In this document: piece by piece, positions 11,330 through 21,123 of the stretch
How positions within the stretch are numbered: the stretch's first letter is position 1
Layout: the number at the start of each line of letters is the position of its first letter
From: Timema cristinae
Taxonomy: Eukaryota > Arthropoda > Insecta > Phasmatodea > Timematidae
DNA: 64,000 bases
Direction: 5' to 3'
NCBI GenBank assembly: GCA_039000515.1
Contig: JBCFYV010000024.1
Coordinates: forward strand, 12,252,802-12,316,801
Made by a program: the position numbers and the translations under genes
Notes under the pieces: model-generated
Databases searched by the model: none
The model's input: only the letters and a program-made list of their open reading frames with translations
What the model was told of the DNA's origin: nothing

Positions 11330-12350
11330 TCTTAGCAAGCTGGTAGTGGACAATATATGGCTTGAATAAAAAACTGACCTCAGCTACTGGCTGGAAATAG
11401 TCATGGATGTAAATAAATAAAGGTGTAAGAACATAAAAAGTTAACTTCTGACTATCCATGGTAATGGAGGGAATGAGTTCCGCGAATAGCTCAAAACCAC
11501 GGATAATCCGCGTATTTATTAAGACAAGAGATTGTAGCACATTAAATTCAAACTAGTACTTGCCTATCATGATTGTGTTTGTGAACACGTCTTTATATTT
11601 CACGCACTAAGATAAAAAATCACTTTAAATCAATGTACAAGAATACTCATAATGGACACATCACTTAAAAAGTTTGTATAATCTTTTTCTTTATCCATTT
11701 TCATATATTCCATAACACCAGTTTGTCAGATAGGAGTGAGTCATTTTTCTGTTCCAAATAATTAATCTGGTTGTGAGTCAATTCCTGTGCAGTCCCCTTT
11801 GCATACACTTTTTGTCTCTCTGGCCATTATCTCTTCCTTAGCGATTTACTGAGTATAACAATATTCTCCATAAACACAGCGTTTTTCAAAAACATATCCC
11901 CTACTGTTGGCGATGCCGCGGTTAAGCTGCAAGGCGGATAGTTCACCCACGGATAATCGGGAGTTTTCTGTTCATAGATCTTAAAAACCAATATTTATTT
12001 ATTTTACAATAAAATCATGTCTCAAGTAGTTCTTCTTCCAAAGTATCTACCTACCAGCTCTATAACCTCAGGGCCTGTTGTTTGAAAACAGCAAGCCAAG
12101 CTAGAGGGGTCCTGATGACCTTGGCCAGTATCTATGAGGATACAAAACTTTCACTTTTCCCTAACAAGCAAACAATGGCCATTTAACTCATGTCCTTACA
12201 CCCCAGGACCTATTCTTCACAGAATGCAAGCCAAACAGGTGTGCCAACTATTGATAAAATAGTCATTATATCACTTCAGTAATTCCATTCATTACATTAA
12301 GAATTTACTGAACGGCAAAGTAGTTACTAAATGTGATATCTCAATAAGGA
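11330..12350. other. Unassigned; traces of pogo-like ends
   Basis: CCACGGATAATCCGCG (about 11497) and CACGGATAATCGGGAG (about 11945) resemble pogo/Tigger-type ends seen at 49.3-49.9 kb. I could not define an element, and no genes are visible. Confidence 0.35.
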
Positions 12351-12353
12351 AAA

Positions 12354-12552
12354 CCTCTTTTTGCTTTATGAGGCAATTGCATTATATTTGGAAGAAGTTA
12401 CAGGAAAGGTGGATAGAAACATAAAAGGGACGAACACAATATGGCTTTTACAATTAAAAGAAGAACACAGTTCACACTTTACATTGCTGCCAATGGACAA
12501 AGAGGTAATGGTTGTGATATCTAAAATACTCCCTAAAGAACTATCATACTTT
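12354..12552 (+). repeat. Dispersed repeat X, copy 1
   Basis: TTATATTTGGAAGAAG...GAACACAATATGGCTTTTAC...AGAAGAACACAGTTC...ACATTGCTGCCA also occurs at 48587 and, cut by the window edge, at 63893. The open frame in copy 1 (12361-12582) has no known domain. Confidence 0.7.
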
Positions 12553-12664
12553 GAAAAGCTGCTATCTCTGGATACACTTTAATCAATTTTTGTTTTGGTA
12601 GTTAAACTTAGGAATGAGTTTATGGTACCATGAGGGCCACGGTCTGAAAATGTCTGGGAACCAC

Positions 12665-12890
12665 TGGTCTAATGCGTCACCCTTGTTTTGTACTGGGTTG
12701 ATTATGATGGAGGGGTTGGATTTCAAATACCATTTGAGTGTACTTAAGATTGTTTTCCTAAATGTGATTGGAATACCAATAAGATGGACTAAAGGTTGTT
12801 TTACTAAATTGTTTCCAACTTTCCCTCGACACAAGTGTGGATACATTTTCCCTAAAATTCTACATTTCTCATTTCAATTGCACTAGCGTA
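12665..12890 (+). mobile_element. SINE family 1, diverged
   Basis: The body CTAAATTGTTTCCAACTTTC...CACAAGTGTGGATAC and the tail CTAGCGTAATTA match family 1. The head is poorly preserved. Confidence 0.65.
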
Positions 12891-12953
12891 ATTATATATC
12901 GATTGATATAAATCAATTATATATCGATTGATCTTTCCTTATTTCAATCAATA

Positions 12954-13183
12954 TTTTTTGGCACCACATCTTATTACCCATTCAGGTTATACACAAACAT
13001 AGGCTTTACTAATCAAACTGTTCTAGGGAATAGTAAGGTTGAATTTAGAGGGAGTGTACCCACATTTGCATGAAGGGGAAATGAAAATCCATTTAGAAAA
13101 AAACACACTCGGTACACTGGACTGAAATTTGAACCTCAATCTTCCTGTCATTGGCAGTCCAGTCTATTACGAGAGTGATGGAT
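12954..13183 (-). mobile_element. SINE family 1
   Basis: It runs from tail TTACCCATTCAGGTTATAC through GTTGAATTTAGAGGGAG to TTTGAACCTCAATCTTCCTG in the head. Confidence 0.8.
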
Positions 13184-13612
13184 AAAATATTAATTTCTTT
13201 TCTTTATTATTAATTCTTTCGGCATTGCTATAATATATTTTTTTAAAGTCCAGGTGTTTGTTTAACGGTGTGTTAGTGTTTTTTCCAATAATTGTTTTAA
13301 ATATTATTACTATATTATTTGACTAGAGTTGAGAAGTAAGGAACTTATAGTCCCTCCCCCTTTTTTCCAGGACTTGAAGGTTATGTGAGCTGAGATTATA
13401 TGTTTGCTGAAAGCATTGGAACAGGTCTAATTCAATATGAGTGTATTTACAATAAGGGAGGCGAGACGTGAAGATTGCACTCAAATAAGACATCTTGCTC
13501 AGGTACTGTAAGGTGTTTGTAACAGGAACATTATTAGTATGATTGTTTCAAAGCTTTACTTATATCAATTAAATTTTAATTAATAAAATAAATATTTAGA
13601 TACAGTATGAAA

Positions 13613-13866
13613 GATTTTTTTTAGCAACGCATCTTACTACCCATTCGGGTTATACGTCTTTGTACTAATTATGCTAAAGATTTTAGAGATTAGGAAGGTT
13701 ATATTTAGAGGAATTGTACCCAAATTAGCGTGGAGGGAGAGTTGAAAATAATTTTGGAAAAACCACCCTCAGTACACTCGATTGAGATTCAAACGTCAAT
13801 TTCCCGTCATCAGCAGTCTAGTTTACTAGGAAAGTAGTGCCTTAGACCTTGTGGTTGCTGAAGCGT
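13613..13866 (-). mobile_element. SINE family 1
   Basis: It carries tail ACTACCCATTCGGGTTATAC, body GGAGGGAGAGTTGAAAA, and a head ending TTAGACCTTGTGGTTGCTG. Confidence 0.85.
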
Positions 13867-13869
13867 GTT

Positions 13870-15234
13870 GATGGTCTTATTGCTAGTAAGTTACTTTGCT
13901 GTAAAAATAGTCTTATAATGTTATGCAGTTTGTAGTTGATCAATTTTAGTTTTGAAAAGCTTAAATCTCTTTCTAAGGGAGTGGTGCATGTCGTAGGTGG
14001 TGAGTGTCATGGCTTTAAGTTAAGTTCAGCAGATAAGGAAATTTGCTCTTTAGGACAATTTTTCATAGCAACTAAAATATTTCTAGATTGCTTCCATACA
14101 AAATATTCAAACTTGCTTTAGTCACCTATGACAATCTATTTTACTAGGTACTACAATAGACTCTCGATTATTCAAGGTGATAGGAAGAAAGAAAAAAAAC
14201 TAGCCCTGACTAAAAAACAAAATCATATAAACCCAATGATGTGCTTTGCCTCAAAAGTAAACACTGAATAAGTAGATCTGAATAATATCGAGTCATTAAT
14301 TATTTTTTGTTATAAGCAGATATTGCCACCTCATTTTGATAACATGTTCGCAATTTACCCAGTTTTATTTCCTTTTATTGTGTACATTCAAATACAAAAT
14401 TATGTTTACATTTCATCAGAGATGGAGCACTAGCATCCATGATTCATGGAATATTTTGAATCCTATGGCATATGAGAGTTTGGAGATTCATAAAAATCCC
14501 AAAAAATCATCTCAAATACAATAAAGAAGACTTTTTTTTAATTATTACCATTTCAAGCATTTGTCAAGAAGAATGATATTATAAACTTGTATAGTTGGGA
14601 GGAAAAAAAAAAAATATGACCCAAAAAATGGTATTAATAGCCTTTATTTAACTTCCTATTAAGTGTTCTCGTTGTTGTCAATGACTTAATATACATGACG
14701 ATCAATATATCATTTGTCAGTGGCACCAAGCCTTAAATAACTTTTAATAAATTAGATTTTAAATACTTTCCTTTTAACTAAAACTGTACATTTTTAAAGA
14801 TTCGGATTCTAATTTGGATCCAAGACTCGAAAGAAAATCTAAGATTCGGATTAGAGATTATATTTGATAAATTTAGGAATCGACCGATCGCTACATTTAA
14901 TGTTAAATTTTTCATCCTCATATTTACTTTTACTGGCTTTTACATCACCAGGTAGTAATATTGTAGTGTGTAGGTCAGACCTTTGATTGGAATTTTATTA
15001 AATAATTAAAAATTACCACCCTGGTTAATGCAACCCTATAAAATTGAGGAACTACTGTATTTTATAACTATCCATGCTAAATTTAATTATATGCACATGG
15101 ATAAAAAATATAGATGATGCATTAATATTTGCAAAGCTGTAAAACTTTATTAAACTGTAAGAACAAGCTGCCAAACTTCATATTAGCTTCCCCACATCAA
15201 TGAGCACACAGCATAAACTTCTAGTCTAGTACGG
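13870..15234. other. AT-rich, no clear feature
   Basis: Short ORFs (13936-14121, 14336-14524) lack motifs. CAATAGACTCTCGATTATTC at 14154 resembles one end of a pogo/Tigger element, but its partner end was not found. Confidence 0.4.
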
Positions 15235-15350
15235 GGATTTCAAAGTCAAATACTGGCTTTAGAGGCACTGAGGATATTTTTTCCTAAATGGCTTTTCACT
15301 CTACCTCCACACATGTGGGTACATTTCATCTAAACTCTAACCGGGATATG
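15235..15350 (+). mobile_element. SINE family 1 fragment
   Basis: Body only: TTCCTAAATGGCTTTTCACT...CACACATGTGGGTACA. Confidence 0.65.
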
Positions 15351-15367
15351 AATAGCCCCATGGATAC

Positions 15368-15685
15368 CAGGGTTATAATGTTGGTACACCAAGTCTTCGA
15401 CTCTGACTCCTCTGTAAATGGCTAATATATATTAATTAGTACTAACAAATTGACTGCGGTAAAATGCTCAATTGCATATTACTTCATGAGAAGCTTCTTT
15501 GCCTTGACATTGCTAATTTATATTTAAATCATTTGTCAACCAAAATTACAAATTTGGTCCTAATTAATTAAAAAAATATATAAAATATTGTTATAATACT
15601 GTAAGTTTTTATTCTGGTACATTTTCACCAACTCCAACTCCACCCAAAATGTCTTCCGACTCCACGACTCTGACTCACAGCCCTG
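15368..15685. mobile_element. hAT MITE type 1, copy 1
   Basis: It begins CAGGG and ends CAGCCCTG, with GACTCC motifs inside both ends. It is flanked by ATGGATAC / ATGGATAA, a 7/8 match to an 8-bp target-site duplication, as expected of hAT elements. It aligns end to end with copies at 19850 and 48753. Confidence 0.85.
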
Positions 15686-15689
15686 ATGG

Positions 15690-16695
15690 ATAAACTAGCC
15701 TGGTTGGATAGTAAGACATGGTGCATGCTTATCTACAGAACACATACAATGAAGTATATTTCAAATAAATATTTGCTAGTGTGATTTTTAGATTCACCTC
15801 TACCTTAAACATGGAAAAGGAGGAGCAAATCTTGAAGAACGCATGCCAAACCCTAAGAAAATCTTAACTAATATACCTCCTTCCCTTTATAGGAACTTGA
15901 TTGTCTTGTAGGAGCTGGTATAGGTCTAAAGGGCATAAACTATTAACAGGTCAAACGATAGATTTTGACTTTTATCTTTACACTCTCTTTTTACTTTTTA
16001 AACCTATGCTAATTTTGATAGCTTTCTCATTTTTGTTCATTTGTGTTCTCTTAACTGTCTCACTGTTCTTCCACAAGATCATATAATTTATTATCCTCTC
16101 TACATTAATATCCCAGTAAATCAATTTCTGTATCCTTGCAAGAACCCTCATCTATGAAGGTTTCATGTGCAACTTTTTTAATGCTCTTATTTGTAAGTCT
16201 GGTTGCGGAGCCACGTTACAGGTAATGTGCAATCACTTAGTCATAAACTAGCTAGAGTGTCTGTTGACTTGCTTGTTATAAATAAAACACTTCCAACAAT
16301 ATAAACAACTTGAAGCCTCATTACCTTCTGCTCTATTGGTGAAGAGAAGCTACAGTAAACATCTACACTGCTATAGTTTTCAAAGGGTGTGTCACAAAAT
16401 TCTTGATGTTATGTTATGGTCGATAAAAACACAGTTAAAAGTACTGTAGTTTCATTCAATATTTTTTTTAATAAATGAGAGGAAAATATCTAAAAGCTTT
16501 AATATATTTATTCTTCACTGAATTTAATGGCATATAATTAAAGAGTTAAGTAATTAATGATTATCTTATCATTTTTTACACAAAATTCAATTTGTGGTCT
16601 AATAGAGAACACACACATGCATTTACTATGCTACCAACTTGCACTTTCGGTGTGTTGCGAGGACCCACAACAAATATCGGGTGTCTTGATCTCAA
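15690..16695. other. No feature recognised
   Basis: AT-rich intergenic-looking DNA. A hydrophobic 61-codon ORF at 15901-16086 is probably chance. Confidence 0.45.
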
Positions 16696-16700
16696 AAAGA

Positions 16701-16930
16701 CCCGCTTCAGTGGATGAATGGTCTAAGGTGCCACTCTACTGGCCTGCTGATGACGGGAGATCGGGTCTACTGGGGATGGTTTTTCCTAAATAGTTTCCCA
16801 ATCTTCTTTCACACACATGCGAGTAGACTATATTTAAAATGCTTTCTTCCTCATCCCTACCACATTAGAGTAATTATCATATATGCGTACAACCTGAACA
16901 AGAAGTAAGACGCAGTGGCTTAAAAAAAAA
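16701..16930 (+). mobile_element. SINE family 1
   Basis: CCCGCTTCAGTGGATGAATG then GGTCTAAGGTGCC (A box) at the head, and GAAGTAAGACGCAGTGGC plus an A-run at the tail. Confidence 0.85.
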
Positions 16931-16988
16931 ATGTTGAGAACCAATGGGCTAGATTATATTTGACTAGTAAAGGAATAAACTTGTTGTC

Positions 16989-17252
16989 GGTGACCTGGTG
17001 GTCTAGGGGTAAGGTGTCAGACTTCTATGCTGACGGCCGGGGTTCAATCCTCGGTCCCAGCAAAGATTTATCTGATTACCAAACCTTTCCTTCACCTCTG
17101 ACAAGACATCTTGTGAATGTGGGGAATGCCAGGCCGCCACCGTGGTTCGGATTCCACGTTAAACTGTAGGTCCTTCATTTCATCTCACAATCACCCTACC
17201 ATTAACATTAGCGTAAGTGCGTATAACCCGAATGGGTAGTAAGACGCGATGC

Positions 17253-17284
<32 letters not shown>
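16989..17284 (+). mobile_element. SINE family 2, best-preserved copy
   Basis: The head is GGTGACCTGGTGGTCTAGGG with B box GGTTCAATCC, then a body with TTCCACGTTAAACTGTAGG. The tail GTATAACCCGAATGGGTAG is followed by AAGACGCGATGC and (TAA)n. It serves as the reference copy for the family. Confidence 0.92.
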
Positions 17285-17286
<2 letters not shown>

Positions 17287-17642
17287 CTTGTTTCCCTCTG
17301 GAGAAAAAAGGCTAGCTCTTAGATTTGAACTGGTTAACATGTGTAGTGATAGATTGAAGAGCAATCAATTATTCAGGACTTCCCAAGGTCAAGAATACTA
17401 ATGCACTATACTGGCAGAGGGTGATCTAGACCTACTTCATTTAGTTTGCTTTCTCTCTGAAAGACGGACCAATCAAGAGACTGGATGAAGGTCAACCAGT
17501 ATGTTTTTGGGCTTTTACTGGCATCATAACCACCTTCTACTGGCATTTTACAGCTATCTCTAGGTGGTATATCACTGCCCCATTTGACCAGTATTCCATT
17601 GCCTATCCCCTCATATAAGGTTAACGTTTTAACTAGGAAATA
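17285..17642. other. No feature recognised
   Basis: Nothing coding or repetitive was identified. Confidence 0.4.
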
Positions 17643-17896
17643 CCTGCTTCAGTGGCTGCATGGTATAACACGCTACTTTCACAGTAGACTAGACTGCTGA
17701 TGACAGGGAGATTGAGGTTAAAATCTCGGTCTGGTCTACTGAGGGGGATTTTTCCAAAATGGTTTTCCACTCTCCCTCCACACAAATGTGGGTATACGTC
17801 CTTTAAATGTAACCTTCTTAATCTCTAAAACCATTAGCGTAATTAGTACATAAGATATAACTCAAATGGGTAGTAAGACACGGTGCTAAAAAAACC
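17643..17896 (+). mobile_element. SINE family 1, well preserved
   Basis: The head has CTGCTTCAGTGGCTGCATGG and the body has CCACTCTCCCTCCACACAAA. The tail reads TATAACTCAAATGGGTAG, AAGACACGGTGCT and an A-run. Confidence 0.9.
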
Positions 17897-18007
17897 TAGT
17901 AAATAAAGAAAACTGTTAAACTTTGTGATTTCTTACATCTCAAAAATAGTAATGTTTGACTTCTTGTGTTGTTGAAGATAAATACTCTGTCTATTAATTT
18001 ATTTGTT

Positions 18008-18298
18008 TGAGGTATTTAACATGCACTTCTGAACCGTTTGATTTTATCAGAACATGAGAATTTCTATGAGCGATAGCGAAAGGTCTTACTAATTTTGCGG
18101 TAAAGATATTTTCACATACCTTTCAGGGTTCTTTCCCATGCCACACTCGACTTGGGACTGATGGTTTTGCTTCCCCTTTAAAGAAAATTGTGCTACCAAT
18201 TTTTATATCTCAAGAAAAATCGTCTACCATGGCTGAGCTTGAACCCACGATCATCTGGTCCTAAGGCGAACACTTTACCCCAAGACCATTGAGGTTGA
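18008..18298 (-). mobile_element. SINE family 4 (tRNA-derived)
   Basis: The minus-strand head has GGGTAAAGTGTTCGCC and a B-box GGGTTCAAGCTC. The body carries AAAGGGGAAGCAAAACC and GGCATGGGAAAGAA. It shares this layout with copies at 32998 (+) and 56700 (-). Confidence 0.75.
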
Positions 18299-18468
18299 GG
18301 TTGTAGCGCTCACATTTTTTTTTTTTTTGAAACTTCATAGTATGTACTTCAATGACAAGTTTAGACCTTGACTGCGCTAATATTGAATTTGTGATGAGCT
18401 TACACCTTAAGCATATCAAGGAAGATTTTTGAAATACATGATGAAATTGTAATAAGGAAGCAATATTA

Positions 18469-19133
18469 ACTATCTTTATAGAATTCAATATGAAATAATT
18501 AGTGTAAAAATATATAATGAGAAAGAATTTATGTGAAATTACAAAATTTAAGTGAAATCACAAAATTTTACTCTGATATGTCTATAAATTGATAGTTTGT
18601 TGATTATACAAATATGATTTAGGATATGAATCACAATTATAATAACACATTAAAAAATTTGAGTCAAGGTCACAATATGTTAACAAGTAAAATTATGACA
18701 AGAAACAAAAATAACTAAACATAATTAAACATAAATTAAACTATATGGATAAATTAGTATTGATTGACTAGAGGAGTAAAGTTTGTAATATAATTGCAAA
18801 GAATTATTAAGAAAAAATTAAAACTTAATTTTTTTTAAGAAAGTTGACGAAATGTTGAAGTATATGACATTTAATTGAATTCTGAATTCCCTTGCTCCTT
18901 TATAGGCATCATAGAGACGGCCTTATTTTGAATTGTTACATTTTTTGGCACATCTACGGCGCCATCATCAGGACATTTGACTATACCTGTGTGAGTAGTT
19001 CCAGTGAATTCAAACTATCCATTTAATTAATTTATATAGACATATCAGAGTAAAATTTTGTAATTTCACATAAATTCTTTCTGAATATACGTTTTTACAC
19101 TATTATTTCATATTGAATTTTATAAAGATATCA
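18469..19133. mobile_element. Foldback/MITE with about 110-120-bp inverted arms
   Basis: The left arm (about 18469-18592) contains GAATTCAATATGAAATAAT, GAAAGAATTTATGTG and CTCTGATATGTCTAT. All return in reverse complement at about 19027-19133. The left arm has a 19-bp tandem duplication that the right arm lacks. Confidence 0.8.
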
Positions 19134-19548
19134 AGGAAGACTTTTGCACAAAGTAAAACAGAGAATACCTGCCAACGATTTCATTGCCATTAGTATGGGT
19201 ATTATTTGTAACTAAATGCTATGAATAAAGTTTATTATATATTTTGTATATCTTAAAACCAACTAAATACTCAGTTATTTTATGTTGTGAAACATCTCAT
19301 CCCCATAAAGCTGTGTGATAGTGCCAGGGCCGCCCTTATGGGTATCTAAACAGTGCAGCCACACAGGACCCCGTGATTCGTGGGGCCTCATGCTTGCCTA
19401 GAGGACAAGAGGGAAAAAATAAATTGGAGAAAATTTTGTTTGCGCGCTCTCCAGTGTCCCTGTATAGGTGAACCATCAGAAAGTTGTATTCATGTTTTGT
19501 TTGTTTTGCTTAACCTAAATTGACATTTATTCAGCTCCATGGCACCCA

Positions 19549-19776
19549 CTTTGGTAGCCGCATGGTCTAACACACTACTATTAAAGTAAAGTAATACTGG
19601 ATGAGAGATCAAGGTTCGAATCTCGGTCAGGTGTATTAGGGGGGTTTTTACCAAATTGTTTCCCACTCTTCCACACAAATGCTGATACACTTCCTATAAA
19701 TATAACCTTTTTAATTGCTAAAACCGTTAGCGTAATTAGTACATAAGCGTATACCCGAACAAATAGTAATAAAATG
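19549..19776 (+). mobile_element. SINE family 1, nested
   Basis: The head GGTAGCCGCATGGTCTAA, the B box GGTTCGAATCT, and the tail GTATACCCGAACAAATAGT are all visible. Confidence 0.85.
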
Positions 19777-19849
19777 GAAAAAAAGCTCTATGGAACATTA
19801 TAAGTTACTTATAGTGAACTTTGACATGTGTTTGTGTTAGTGTTACAAG

Positions 19850-20184
19850 CAAGGCGATGGAGTCAGTACACCAAGCTTTGACTCCAACTTCTTTATTTTA
19901 TACTGTCAGACTCCAACTCCTTCAGAAATTACTAATGAATATTAATTAGTAATAACAAATTTACAGCAGTAAAATGCTCCAATACAGATGACTTCATGGG
20001 AAGCGTCTTTGATACTGTGAATCTATATTTGAATAAATTTGTCAATACAAATTATAAATATTGGTCCTAACTAATATAAAAAAGTATAAAATATTTTTAT
20101 AATACTATACATATTTATTTTTAATCAGGATGAGTTGTTAAGTTTGTACTGACTCTGTCTCCACGACTCCAACTCCCAGCCCTG
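19850..20184. mobile_element. hAT MITE type 1, copy 2, nested
   Basis: It ends in CAGCCCTG, with flanks GTTACAAG / GCTATAAG (6/8). It aligns with the copy at 15368. Confidence 0.8.
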
Positions 20185-20763
20185 GCTATAAGTGACACAC
20201 ATGTATGATCTATTTCATGTGTTAGGCTCAAGATTGTACTTGAAGTGTGGTGGTAATGTCATTTAGTCATGTGTAGTATTTAGTGTTTGTAGTAATGTCT
20301 CGTGAGTGCAATATGTTTTGAAAATTGGTATATAGGTCCATAACTGAGGACCCCCCAAATAAAGTTTGCCCAGGGCCCCATGTCTGTTAAGGGCAGCCCT
20401 GGAAATAGCTAACATTTCCAGGCTCTCATTTGATCTGGTATTCTCTGCATGGTACTATAAATATATTACATATCCAACTTTTAATTTGAATTATTGCTAA
20501 AATATTTATAAAAAAACTAATTTACATCATTCAAGTCTCACCTTTATATTTTTACAGATTGATAAACTTATAAAAAATTATTCAAACTGATGATTTCTAC
20601 CAATAAATACTATTATTTGATCCACACTATTAGTTTATTTGGCAAATTTGGAACTGACAAGTCCATCCTTAAATACTGTGCGAATGTTTTGTAAAGTACT
20701 AAGCTTTTTAATTAAAAATTGTCATGATGCCAGCACACTTAGACACCTTGAGGAATTATTAGA

Positions 20764-20857
20764 CTGCGTACAACCCGAACGGGTAGTAAGACGCGATGGT
20801 AGTAATAATGATAATATAATAATATAATAATAATAATTATTATTATTATTATTATTA
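20764..20857 (+). mobile_element. SINE 3' tail fragment
   Basis: GCGTACAACCCGAACGGGTA is followed by GTAAGACGCGATGG and an ATA/TAA-rich run. Only the shared tail is present, so the family (1 or 2) is undecided. Confidence 0.7.
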
Positions 20858-21071
20858 GATCAGTTAGTCATACTATTTTATCAAAATGAAATTCATTTCA
20901 AATGTGTGTGTTTGTTTTCAGAACAAGTAATGTTTTACCTTTTTCTTTGTGTAGTAGGACTATTTTATGTTTGATTGTTATTTTCATATGGAAATACTAA
21001 ACAGGATCTTCAACCAATCTCAAATATGTGCTTATATTTACAATACGTTTTTATTGTTTGTGATTTCTCAG

Positions 21072-21123
21072 GAATTGGCAGACATGGAAATGATGCCAAA
21101 TGGTCCAAAAATCACTGATAAAG
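21072..21123 (+). CDS. SSAT-like exon ([17 protein letters not shown])
   Basis: Acceptor TTTCTCAG precedes 21072 and donor GTAAGC follows 21123. The 52 bp hold 17 codons plus one base. The sequence matches the short second exon of SAT genes. Confidence 0.82.

Larger units (their letters stand above)
19325..20401. mobile_element. hAT element hosting two nested insertions
   Basis: The ends are CAGGGCCGCCCTTATG and, reverse-complemented, CAGGGCTGCCCTTAAC, a hAT-type inverted pair. Inside lie a family 1 SINE (19549-19776) and hAT MITE type 1 (19850-20184). The flanks GATAGTGC / GAAATAGC match only 5/8. Confidence 0.7.

Noticed and set aside
17000..17060. tRNA gene at the family 2 SINE head
   Set aside because: The A and B boxes are too far apart and the body and tail are repeated elsewhere.
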